A DNA stretch of 64,000 nucleotides from Meandrina meandrites (taxonomy: Eukaryota > Cnidaria > Anthozoa > Scleractinia > Meandrinidae), in NCBI GenBank assembly GCA_963693305.1, contig OY855905.1:47145895-47209894 (forward strand), in the 5' to 3' direction. The notes beneath the pieces were generated by a model. It saw nothing but the letters and a program-made list of their open reading frames with translations. It was not told the DNA's origin and ran no database searches. Of the stretch, positions 35,148 through 46,994 are shown piece by piece; positions within the stretch are counted from its first letter, which is position 1; each line of letters starts with the position of its first letter. The translations under genes and the position numbers were made by a program.

Positions 35148-38100
35148 CTAGTACTCAATGTTATAGGACTGCAGATCCGACAGCACCTCGTGCAGTGTAT
35201 CACGCAGCTAGACAGGACACAAAAGACAAGCGAACACTTGGTATGTGTTCCAAAAAAAACAAACATACTTAACTTACAGATAGCAAATAACGCTTCAGGC
35301 CAGTTTGGAACAAACAACCCGTTCGGTTCCGCTGATTTTCCTTTCGTAAACCATCGATGCCACGTGACCGTCCACGCCATCATTGGTAAGCTAGCTTTTC
35401 GGAATGGACTACGAAGGACTGGGAGCCAAAACACTTTTTCAACAGTTAATTTTGCATGCACGGACCATGACTAAACGCATGGCACAGTTTATTATTTTAA
35501 AAAAATCGATAAAACTAAAGAAAAACAGCTACAAATACAAAGAGCAAGAGGGTTTTTTTCATGTTGTATCGTGACGTCCTTTTAGCAATACTAAGGTACA
35601 ACCTACCTCCCCTTTAGCAGTTCTAGCAAGGTTTTGAAGTACTGGCAGTGATATCTAGTAAGGTAACAGAAAATAAAAATTAAAGATACCGAAAAATTAC
35701 GAGTTCAAAACGTGGCTTATATTTTCGGGGAGGGCTTATGTACGGGGGGATAATTTTTAGATAGAAAATTGTGTTTTGAAACTCTTGGGGTTTCTGTATG
35801 GGATAATGTGTCGGAAACGTTTTTGGCGCATACAGGAAACATAATGGCAAAACTCTCAAAACGTAATGATATGAAACACAAAGCAAGTGGTTGAACATAT
35901 CACTCTCTAATAACGTCAAACTGACAAAAACAAGCTCTACTATGGGTGCTAGTAATCGAACAAAGTTATTTTTTCTTAAATTGCCCTAACTAAAGATTAG
36001 CTAAGCTCGGTGGGGAGGAGGTGATTGTGTCCTTAGAAAGGGGAATTTGTTTTCCGAATTTTAAGTTGGGAAAGTCGATCAAGAGTGATTCTATTGGGAC
36101 ATGCCTCAATTATTGAGATTTCAACAACGTAAAATTCATTTTCCCCATTTATTTTTTTTGGCTTTGTACTATTCATGATGCATACTCGTAATACACGAAG
36201 GGAATCAGTCAATGTTTCAAGTCAGATAGCCAACACTATATTGAAAAGGGAAAAAAACGGTAAGGCTACACTCACCGAGTCAAGTGTGTCAGTAGGTAAG
36301 CTGCTTGGCTCCATTACAATGGACTGCAACAGTCTGCGAAGGCAAACAATGTTAAGCTTCACTTCAAATATTAATACTTCATTAACTAACACATAGAGCA
36401 AATAAAAAAGTATAAAACTTCTTAAATGTACCTCGCAGCGTTGAGCCTCAGTTCTGAATCACTTTCCCCTATATAACAACAACAACAACAACAATAAAAT
36501 GAAAAAGAAAAAACGAGAGTTAACTTTACCACCAGTAAAAGCAGTTAGCTTATTGACTGTCATGAAAATTGGAGCAGGTTAAAATTTCACGAGAATCCCA
36601 AAGTATAGGCAACCTTTTTTTTATCTCAAATGATAATCATTGGTCTTGCATTTGATGACTAATTGACAAAATCTAAATCTAATCAATGAACCTACCTTGA
36701 ATCACTTGCATGAGGTTATCTAGTATCCCTGGCCTCTTAATGATATATTGAAGTCCAGACATATTGATGCTGAAAACAAATGCAAGCCTTTTAGGGAAAC
36801 TAGCTACCTTATACTCGTCAATGGTTACACAGTTTTGACAACATACTATATTAATTTGTTGCTTTTCTCACTTCATTACTAAAGCTACAACGTACACGTT
36901 CAAGTCTGAAAACGCGTAAAATTTGTTTTCGATCCACACCTATAAAAGCAATCATGAACGTTTAAATGTCTACCAGTGCAAACGAATATGAAGGAGAATG
37001 GCATGCGACAACAGCGTTTATAAATTAATTTATAAAGGTTAAATGCTGTTCACACAAGAATAAATAAACGGAGATAGTTGTCCGTTTACAAATTTATGTT
37101 TAACATGATCGTTTATCTCGTTTATGTGTTGGAAAATGCATTAGTTTACAATGACGTACCAACATATGAACGCACACAAAAAGAAAAGAAAGCACGCCAA
37201 ATTTATGTGCCTATCAGTTGTAATTGCGGCAGCTTATGCTGAAAACAAAGACCAAAACACAGCACTTTCTTAGCGCCCTTAATTCATTTTCACAAGAAGA
37301 CGTTTGAGAGGCCACCTGAAAAAAATATCAAAGCTTTGAGAAGGCCATGATGTTATTACAAAGCAAGAGATAACAATGGGCATCACTTGCTTACCTTATG
37401 TTATATAATGCCATGAGTATCAAGTTTCTCATCTTCACATTCTTTCCCACAGCAGAGACACCCAGTACTGTAACAAAGGTGTCAATCAAGACACGCCCGC
37501 TGTCCTTGGACACTAGGAAGTCTCGGCCTTGAGCAGCTGCCGCCATATTGGTAATGGTACCAGTGAGAGCCAGAACAAACTGAAACTCCTCACAAGTTTC
37601 TTTCTCATCTTCTTCACTGTAACTATCGAAGTAACTCTCTACTGTTCGTGAAGTGATCTGAAGAAACTCTTCAGCTTTATTCTGCAATGGTAAATTTACT
37701 TCAATTTAATACATCTCATCTCGTCATGAAATTTAGCTATCGTTTCCCAACTCAAGCATTTTCTACTTGTAATTTAGCAAAGAAAATTGAGTAATTGTTG
37801 TACAAAAACAACAAATCAACAAACAAAACAAAAATGGCACATTTCTACACTGGTATGCGATGCTTCATTATGACTCTCTCCATCAAAGAGCCGACCAACT
37901 CAAAATTTAGGGGCAGTTATGAGTTTACTAACAAATGTAGGAAATAGCTACTATAATTTAAACCCCACTACATGTCTTCCAACAAATCTATGTGATCCAT
38001 GTCTTCAAATCCATCCTCAACAGGTAACAGAAACAAAACTGAATTCCATGCAAGATTCAATATAAACATACCCCTCCAAGCAGGGAAGTAACAGAGTCCT

Positions 38101-41100
38101 GCTGACGAGACACTCTCCACAACAGAGTACATACAGCTGCACCCATGGAGGAACAGTATTCAGACTGATCACCCATCTGTTGACTCACCTCTGATAACTG
38201 ACACTACAGAAAAGAAAGTAAAAACAAATCAAATACTTACAGAGCTAGGCTTATGATTTCCAGCACTATCTTTATCATATTGTTACCTCAAAAAATTGCT
38301 TTATTATTATTATTATTATTATTATTTATTTTGTTTATTTCTTTCTTTTAATGATATTTTTCTGTCCATTAAAAAAAATATATTTCTTAAAATTTATTTT
38401 GTTTCTTATACAGAAACTTAAAGATGCGGTGCAATAATTTGACAATACTTTGGTCAGTTCTATTTACCAGCCCTCATTTCTAACTCACAGCTGAATAATT
38501 TAGCTGAATCCGAAACTGAAGCTAACTCAAACCGTGACTTGGCCTGAATTTTACAACCTTAGAATATTGCAAGTATTACAGAAACTAAACAATCCTGTGT
38601 ACTTTTGTTCTGCTCCTAGATCATTTTGACAAATCTCAAAAAGTGATTCAGATAAACCATTCCTTGTGAGAAGTGGAAAGATTTTCTTATGTAACAACAA
38701 CTTTGTCACTTAGTGTTTAATGCATGATCAACCCACCCACATGAAACAGTGATTAGTTTCTGGAAATTAACAAGGGTTTAATGATCAGTCTACAAGTGTA
38801 ATAAAACAGTATAAAAATTAAGAAAATTGCACTTAAAGGGACACTGTCACAGACATTTTTTGGCTTTTTTTAGTAAAATAAATTACGACTAAGTGCTTTC
38901 AACCACACAGGAAATGCTCCTAGAACGTAAAGGGAAGGATATCTAGCAAATTATTTAGGAGGAGGGTAACTGTAAAAATCAATTTTTCCAAACCACAAGG
39001 ACAGAACTTGAAAAAGTCAGCCTGACTTTCTCAAGTTGAGATCAAAAGCTCTGGATGGTATCACTGACAGTAATACCACTCTATATTTAGCTTCAGTAAA
39101 CTGATAATGGGATATAGTAATTTTAATAATACTTGACCACTGTTAAAAGGTTTCCAATAGTGTAAACATGTTTTTGGGCTGTTGAATTTTTGAAGTTTTT
39201 TCGTGACAGTGTCCCTTTAATTGAAAAATTACCTTGAGTTCATACTTTTCCTGCAACAATTAAGAAGCAAATCAATTAAAACAAAACTTATTATATTCAA
39301 TAAAATAAAAGCTGCAAATTAAAATCAAAAGCATAGCAAGGTTTGTTGTGATTGAAGTGAAATGAGTAACATGCAAGGTACCTGGTAATTGAGCTAGCGG
39401 CTTTAAAAGGAAAGTAATCATTTGGGGTATCAACAAACATAAGCAACCTAATGACACCGCAAGTAATTTCAACACAAAATAAACACAAAATTAACAAACA
39501 TTACATATTTAATCTACAAGTTACAACACTTCTGTGAGCTGAATAATCAACAGTGATGAGTGGAATGGGTCAATCAAACAATTAACGCTATTACTTAGAA
39601 AAAAGTCCCGAAATCCACCTTTTGTGATTATATGAACATGTTTTGGCTTCTATTTGATAGAACATTGTAAGTTATGCTAAAAGGTGCCACAAACAGGGTG
39701 TTCAGCTTAACAGGCTTCTAGTATAATTACTTCTTGCCATTCCCAGGAAAGTTGGCTTATGTGAGTTTTCTAACAAGACTTAAAATGCCCTTGCATTAAG
39801 AATGAAACCCACCCACCTCCCTATATCTCTCGCAGTCCTGGAGTAGACTATCATTTCTTTTCTTTAGCACCTCCATGTCTGAGCAATGACGTGTCCTCAT
39901 CTGCTCTAACTCCAGTCTCAGCTTCTTGTTTTCTGCTTCAGATATCTCAAGCTCTGATTGGTCAATAAACACACAGTAGAAACTTAATTACTTACTTGCA
40001 ATTTTTGTCTAATAAAATTTCTTTTCAACACAATTAAAAATTTTTAAAATAGGACATTAGGTAAGTAATGCTCCTGGCATGCATTACAGACAACCATTGA
40101 AGCCCTCTTTAAACCAGCTGTGATTAGGCAGGCCTTCTTTTCCTGTAAGTGTTAATCCATACCTTGCTCACAGTGATCTAGCTTGTTATACACACTCAGC
40201 AGGTCGGCATTCAATACCTAGCAAAATGATTACCTCATTAAAAAATCTGTACAGTGTTTAAAATCTGTGTTAAACAAATACTGCATTAAGTAGACACCTG
40301 TGACTTTAAAGCATACAGAAGTCAGGTCTAAAAAATTATTTCCCTTTATTTAATTTAGCAGACATCATTATCCAGCATGCCTGCCATGGATGCAGGAACT
40401 CTTGCTAAAATAAAAAAAAAATAGATAAATTACCTTTATTTAGACACGGTGGTATTTAAAGCTAAAAGCTTGTGGGCCCGTGTATTCCCGATTGAATTGG
40501 AATTTGGAAGTGTTAGTTTTTATGGAGGGAGGAAAACCGGAGGACCCAGGGAAAAATCCTCAGAGCAAGGACGAGAACCAACAACAAACTCAACCCACAT
40601 ATGACGCCGGATCCAGGAATCGAACCCGGGCCACATTGCGGGGAGGTGAGCACTCTCACCACCAAGCCACCCCTGCTCCCCTGAATGTCGGGGGAGTTTG
40701 CCGCACTTTCAAAACAACATTTCCAAATTGCAGATCACCATATTCTTCACTTTTGCTCTTAGCATTTGCATTGTGTTGCTAGTGTAAATTATATTGTTAC
40801 ACAGTTGGCTGAGAATGAAACTAATTATTTTAGTCACAGCAACTGTGGATTTTAAAGAATCTTTCAGTTAAGAGTATTATGCTACAATATAATAGCCAGC
40901 AATAAATGGGTTTTATTTATTTCATTTCGCTCCAATTATTACTTCTACAAATGTGCATTATCATATTTTAATAATTTCAACACAATTGCATGTGAATTAA
41001 ATGCAAGTTGATTAATTGGTTTGCACATTTTAAAAAAAAATTATTTGTATTTGCTTAAAAAGTTAGACCAAAAATAAGGTCCTTTTTTCATTTCTTTGTC

Positions 41101-42825
41101 ATTCCTCTATAGTGTCAGGCACAGGATATCAAATTTTGTAATGCATTTTGTCCAATGGGAGTGGGTGGAAAATAAACAGTGTGTTATAAATAGAAGATAC
41201 CTTTCCTCAAGTTCAAAAACTGAAAAAAAACTGGACACAAGGACACCTAACATACAAAGCTGCAATATTTAATAACTTAATAAAGAAAGCTGCTAAATTG
41301 GAATATCTTTCAGCCAAGGGAATCATGTTCCAGTTGCAAGCTAGCCAGAAAGAGTTAATTTGTTTCTTTAATTGATCATCCTTCTATTAATTTCTACAAT
41401 GCACTTTCTATAGATCCTTAGGGCTATCAATTTGCCAAGTATCATAATCAGAGACCAGTTGAGTGGATTTTTTTAATGTAGCAATAGAAACTACCTTTGG
41501 GAGGAATTCTTTTACTTGCATGATTTCAGTAACAAGTTGGTCAACATCAGCTCTAGAGACTTTAACAAAAGGTTGAGGTCCATCAGGCTGAAAAGTGCAA
41601 CAAAAAAGAGTGATACATGTGGTAACGTACATGACATTTGCAACATTGATTTAAGCTTCATTGGCAGTCAAATATTCTTGAAAATTAAATAAATTAAGAT
41701 GACTTCACAATATTTACGGTTTCAAGCATATTGAATTCCGATAGAATGTGATGTTCTCTAATAAGGATTGACAAAAGTGAATATCAACAAGAAACATTTA
41801 AATGCAAGAGATAAATTAACATGATTAACTTGTTTATTTACTGTGAAACTCAGAAAACCGTGAACACCTGAAATATTTCAGGAATGTTGATTGTCTAGTG
41901 CCCAATCAAAATAAAGTTCAGGACACGCAAGCAAACCTCAAAACCACAAACTAATAACCGTTGCTGTTTGCGGTTTAGTTTTCTCTCGCCTGATTGGCTT
42001 TTTCCTTGCAACACAATAACATTCCATTAGTATTTCTGGTGTTCACGGTTTTCTGAGTTTCACAGTAATGAAGCCTTTTCCCATCTGATGTGTAAGGCCT
42101 CCTTGATTTTGACAGGAGTTGAAAAGCAGTGGATTATAAATTATGGCTAATCACTTCATTCTTGTCCCAGAGCCTGTGATCTATCTGGTCTGTACCAAGG
42201 ATAATCAACATCTGGCCAGACCCAACTTTTTTGAGCATGCACAGAGTACTAGTTCTTATTTTGGGGTAACAAGAAGTAAGTAATTTATTATCACTCTCTA
42301 TAATCTCAGCAAGTTTTCACATAACAGTTTCTATTGAATTTTTTCAGCCAAATTTGGTTACTGTTGTATGTCTTATTTATTTATCGCCGTGTAGACTAGT
42401 GAATTCTATAGCAAAATTTTAACCATAAGCTTACTTTTTGCTTAACACTTAAAATTAAAGGTTGCCAACTTGTGGCAGCTCCAGCCAGATTAGCACTCCA
42501 GCAGGCGATAAACTTACTGAATGGTCTAGATGAATAAAACTTACGATAAAGAAGTTAGGCCAAATACAATTTGAATTCAAAATAAAGATTTAAGCTTTAT
42601 ATGCTAAGCTTAGTATCGCCGCCGGATGAATAAAAGCTCGAAATAAAAACGAACTGCCTATGAATACTAAACGGTGAGTGAATATTCTAAACAATACTTT
42701 CAGCTTCCCTTCAATACATTACATCCTTAAGCCAATAAACAAAGTAAAGAAACCTCGGCACATACCGGTTGAATATCTCTCCGTCTCGAGAAAGTTGCAC
42801 AGGTTGTGTTTCCTTTTTCCGCCAT
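35148..42825 (-). CDS. HSF2BP: HSF2BP (MEILB2), meiotic BRCA2-binding protein, 12 exons
   Basis: Complete 352-residue orthologue (human about 334) from twelve phase-consistent GT-AG exons: 42825-42766, 41587-41495, 40217-40163, 39953-39817, 39250-39233, 38203-38072, 37681-37395, 36769-36696, 36468-36432, 36333-36276, 35654-35607 and 35207-35148 (TAG stop). The N-half is coiled coil (VKVSRADVDQLVTEIMQVKE; EISEAENKKLRLELEQM). The C-half is the armadillo-like region (EYCSSMGAAVCTLLW, FQFVLALTGTITNMAAAAQG, ILMALYNI, RLLQSIVMEP), ending HEVLSDLQSYNIEY. In vertebrates HSF2BP binds BRCA2 and BRME1 and brings RAD51/DMC1 to meiotic breaks; the role here is inferred from orthology. Exon 5 is an 18-nt microexon (EKYELK). 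Confidence 0.93.
38837..39216. mobile_element. TTAA-flanked MITE in HSF2BP intron
   Basis: A 380-bp element starts AGGGACACTGTCAC and ends GTGACAGTGTCCCT, with TTAA on each side (38833-38836 and 39217-39220). It is non-coding and piggyBac-type by target site. It lies only 16 bp beyond the donor side of the 18-nt HSF2BP microexon. Confidence 0.85.
40447..40690 (-). mobile_element. tRNA-derived SINE, family 2
   Basis: On the minus strand a tRNA-like head (A box TGGCTTGGTGGTGAGAG, B box GGTTCGATTCC) is followed by the body GTGGGTTGAGTTTGTTGTTG and TCCTCCGGTTTTCCTCCC. It lies in HSF2BP intron 2. A plus-strand relative is at 52110-52300. Confidence 0.85.
41841..42065. mobile_element. TA-flanked MITE (Tc1/mariner-like) in HSF2BP intron 1
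   Basis: The 225-bp element has roughly 30-bp inverted ends (CTGTGAAACTCAGAAAACCG and CGGTTTTCTGAGTTTCACAG) flanked by TA, the target duplication of Tc1/mariner elements. It has no transposase. Confidence 0.85.
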
Positions 42826-43942
42826 TTTGTTTTCTTCCCCTATTGACCCCTCGTTCCAGTCTTTCTCAACTCAAGAGATGAGGGGTTTATTTATACACTT
42901 TTTGACCTCTATTTTAGAAGGAAAAGTTATTTCTTCCCCGTCAAATTTCAGATTCATATAGTGCACCGATAGAACGCTTTGGATATCAGTGGCGGCAGGA
43001 AAAGCCTGCACCAGGCCATCAGTTTTCATTTGAGTGTCGAGATTTTTTTCACTAAGGCTATGCAAAACAAACGCAAACCCGAATTACTTTCGAAAAAAGA
43101 CCATAAAAACTGCGCCACTGTCCCAACCAAGCAGAAGCAAAACCTAAGCCAACATATCTCGACTCACTCGGATACGCTTCCCGCCGTCACGTATTTGTTT
43201 GGTACGCTAGGCCTCTTGCCCAGGTCTACAACTCGTAGCACGTAGTAAAGGGCGGCGAAAAATAATAGGTACTTTTGGAAGTTGAAACTCATCTTTTTCG
43301 CTGGGCGCCCAGTGGGGAGGGGGAGACTACCTGTGACCTGAAATCCAAAGAAGGTTAAATCGTCCAAGGACTCGTCTACGCATATATTTGCGTGCTTTTT
43401 GTCCTTTTCCGTTCAACGATATATTTATAGAGCAATTTCAGGATCGTTACGCCAAAGTAGTCAGTCTGGCCGATCGCAAAGTACACAAGCAATCCAGTCG
43501 CAAGGTTGACAAAGGTGGACTAGAAGGCTTTGATGCTCGCATAAAGATCAGTTGCCGCAAACGTTCATTACAAGTTAAGAATTGCATGAAAGAAATGGTT
43601 TCAACTCATTGAATCATCACTGTAGCACGTGGACAACTTTCTTGTGCGGATCGGATTTCTAAAGTTGGTAACAAAAAAAAGCCCACCGTCGTGCAAAGTA
43701 AAGCAGCTTCGCCTGCGGAAAAAGGTTTTCCTATCTTTAAGTAATGGTGCTTACCTAAATGCTCGCTTCTCATTGGTCGAAAGCTGCAGGCAGTTTTCCA
43801 AATTGTGTCGATTGATGAACAAATAAAATTGTATCATTTGGACTTTCTGTAGTGCTTCAACGCGGAAAGGGGTCTGTAAACAGTGATTTTATGTTAAATA
43901 CGCCGCTTAAAAGAGCAAGAAGAGAATCCCAGGAAGCGGGGA

Positions 43943-44357
43943 GGGGGTACTCGAAGTATACATGACCGGGGGGTCCGACGGAGCTTCATATTGCAAACCC
44001 AAAAAAATACCCCCAAAAAATACCAGGCATCAAAATTTCCAACCCAAAAAAATACAAGACTTAAATACCTCAATACTGATTTAGTCAATTAAGCAGAACT
44101 TTCTAATACATGATTTTGAACCAATAACCTTATGAAAATGGTATCTTCATCCTCCCCTCTGCTCTACATTAACAGAAAATGGAAACCCAAAAACGAAAAG
44201 TTCGCTCGGAGATAAGACCCAAAAAAATATGCGTATTTTTTAAGACCTAAAAAAATATGTGACAGATATCTTGACCCAAAAAAATACCGAGCGTGTAAAT
44301 TTTCAACCCAAAAAACACGTCGGACCCCCCTGTCATGCATACTTCGAGAGTACCCCC
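43943..44357. mobile_element. MITE with GGGGGTACTC ends and CCCAAAAAAATA repeats
   Basis: The inverted ends of about 38 bp read GGGGGTACTCGAAGTATACA and on through GGGGGGTCCGACG at left, mirrored at 44319-44357. The interior repeats ACCCAAAAAAATA or a close variant about nine times. It is non-coding. A C24 run (44368-44391) abuts its right end. Confidence 0.85.
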
Positions 44358-45881
44358 GCCTCCTCCTCCCCCCCCCCCCCCCCCCCCCCGGGAAGAGAAT
44401 AAGAAGCCTTGAAACTGGTTCTGAAACTCACTGTAACGAGAGAGAAGACAAGGTCATAGCCCGAGAAAAAAATATAATTCCAGGTTTGCAAACATTTTAG
44501 ACAAACAAAGAGCTAGTTATAGTTATTGGCCTATGGAATCCATTGACTTACTGCTCTAAATAACGCGAATATTTCACGCGTCTCGGAAAACTAGCCCCGA
44601 TGTCCTGGATAATACTGTACTTGATCGAGAACGCAGTAATCGCCTCCAAGTTGCTAAACAGCTTGATTATGACGAGGTTTAATGGATAACAAACATTGGA
44701 ACTTAACGGGTACCTTACCGATGATTTTCGAAAGTCAGGAAAGGTACTCATCCTCCTGGTCTATAAGGGGAAAGAAGTGCCATTAAGCAGGTTTTCTGGT
44801 CATGGCCGCGAACGGGGATAATATAAACACAAAATGGCGCAGTTGCACGATTGTGGAAACTAAAGAAAGAATTTCAAAAACAACACAGTAAACCAACGGT
44901 AGTGTGAACTATATTAGAGACAACGATCAAATTCTACAACATGGTGAATGTAGGATTGTAACTTACTTAATAACTTAGATATTCTTTTACACAAAGGAAC
45001 TCTCCTATTTCTACACGTCACGATTTTCATTCGCCTCATGAAACACGTCTTAGATTCCTCTCTAGTTTACAAACATGTACGGCTAATTACTGTGTGAACG
45101 ACAGTAAAAGTCTACATGTACAAATAAATTATAACTTTACAGCGTTTTTTTACAGCGTTATTTACAAGGTTATGATGATATAGTCAACACACCTTAAAAC
45201 ACATAACTAGCCTTAAAACACCATTGGCTACCATTCCAAACGAATACTTGGTCTGTTGTTTCAAAACCTATGTACAAACACACGAATATGACATCCGAAT
45301 TGTGAGTGGAGTGAAACGTTCCAAGATAAAACTGTACACGAATGCATTTATGATAAACATCGAGCTCTTTCCATAAAAAATAAGATTTCCTTCCTTCTGT
45401 GTTATTGAATAACTTTGACAAACTCTTACCGACCGACGCAAAATTGGCGTAAGTACAGTTGTTCCTCTCTAACGTCCACCCTACGGAGTCGAGGCGGTGT
45501 GCGACAAATGCAGACTACAGACCTGCAGACTGGCAGTCCGATTCAAACCTGACCTGAATAACGTTCCTGTTTCCGGCTGTTAGCCTGTCAGTGTTTACTT
45601 ACGGTTAGCTCTCAATAATGATTATTATTATGGCAACACGATTATATACTTAAAAAGTTTGCTAGTCTGTGGTATGCGTTTGTTGCACACTAAAATTGAG
45701 GGTCTGGATAGGGGGATTCTGGCACCCCCATTTCTCAGCTATCGCACGTAAAAAAGTTTTGCAGCTATCAGTTAAAAAGCGAGTCATTTCTCAACTGACT
45801 GTTCAAATTTTGACCAATTCTCAGCGATCAGTTGACCTCAGAATAAATTGGCCGCTGTGGAGAGGTGGCCTAATAAGGCTA

Positions 45882-45942
45882 CAGTCTATAGTGGATAGAC
45901 GTAAGGTCGGGACAAAAAGTCTTGGCAGCTGTCAGAGGTGGC
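45882..45942 (+). repeat. 61-bp direct repeat, left copy
   Basis: Begins AGTCTATAGTGGATAGACGT and ends CAGAGGTGGCC. The right copy at 46454-46514 differs at two positions. A hairpin composite lies between them. Confidence 0.9.
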
Positions 45943-45957
45943 CGAATAAGATAATTA

Positions 45958-46450
45958 ACAATTAGATTATGAGCTCGAGATTTCTATGAGGTGATAGTTG
46001 ATGAGGCCGCAGGCCGAATCAACTATCGCCTCATAGAAATTGAGAGCGAATAATCTAATTGTTTTAGTAGAATTCTAACTGAAATAAACGCAAATAATGG
46101 TTTCTAATTATTTTTCTACGCATTATCGAACTATTAAACGCTTTAACAAAATCGCACGCATTGAATTGTCCTTGGTAAATTTGCAGTTGTTTACGCGCGT
46201 GCATCCGTTTTTCAATAATTTCAAGCTTTTAAAGTCAAGAAACCGCTAATGTCCTTCTTTTAGTCTTCTCGGGAATTTTTTATCCATTTACATCTAAACT
46301 TCCTTCCAAAACTTCGGAAAAACGATAAAAACGTCGCATTTTGTGGACGACATTCGGCAACTGCACACTAATGGCTGATAGTGTTCAATAGCTCAGCCAA
46401 TCACATTGCAGCATTTGCATTAGTGTACTAGTAGAATTCTACTAATAGTA
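45958..46450. mobile_element. Hairpin plus promoter-like unit (composite foldback)
   Basis: 45958-46061 is a hairpin with roughly 50-bp arms (CAATTAGATTAT / ATAATCTAATTG ends, GAGGCCGCAGGCC centre). It joins 46062-46450, whose ends are inverted TTAGTAGAATTCTA / TAGTAGAATTCTACTAA and which carries CAGCCAATCA near its right end. This is the same hairpin-plus-unit layout as R1 and 26284-26798, with unrelated sequence. Confidence 0.65.
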
Positions 46451-46453
46451 GAT

Positions 46454-46514
46454 AGTCTATAGTGGATAGACGTAAGGTCGGGACAAAAAATCTTGGCAGC
46501 TGTGAGAGGTGGCC
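46454..46514 (+). repeat. 61-bp direct repeat, right copy
   Basis: Matches 45882-45942 with two differences, in the same orientation. Confidence 0.9.
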
Positions 46515-46994
46515 ATTTGTGGAGGTATTCCTTCCTCATGTGGCAGGTGATTAAAGAATTCTACAATAAAATATCTTCTTCTGTGGAATTCTTAGAACGA
46601 GTTGCATGCTCGAGCATATAGAAATAAAATAACCTTGCATGATCGAACTGACATTATCCAACGAGCCAAAAAGGGAGAAAGAACAGAAAATATTCTGCAG
46701 TTTTAGTCACTATAATCAGCATCTAAGCCATGTCAACTTTACGGTCTCCTAATAGCCTTTGCCCAGCAAAGAACAAGACCAAACTACAAAATCCAAGGAA
46801 AAACGTCTAATAAAAAGAAATTCCATGGTAAGGACAAATTGATATCATTGCCTATGACTAGAGTGATGTGAAAGTATTACTGTTGATGTATACTCACTTC
46901 GGAAAAGAATTTAGTTAACGTGACAGTAAAATTCGAAACACTTTTTCAACAGCCCGGCTGATTGACTGTCAAGATACCTTGCTTTATTTGTGGC

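Larger units (their letters stand above)
42826..46994. other. Intergenic stretch between HSF2BP and the coiled-coil gene
   Basis: No gene is recognised. The first few hundred bases presumably contain the HSF2BP promoter; no TATA box stands out. Inverted-repeat elements lie at 43943-44357 and 45958-46450, and a C-run at 44368-44391. Confidence 0.45.

Noticed and set aside
35087..35474. Two opposite 124-residue frames
   Set aside because: The HSF2BP last exon (35207-35148) explains the coding signal here in another register; neither long frame resembles a family.
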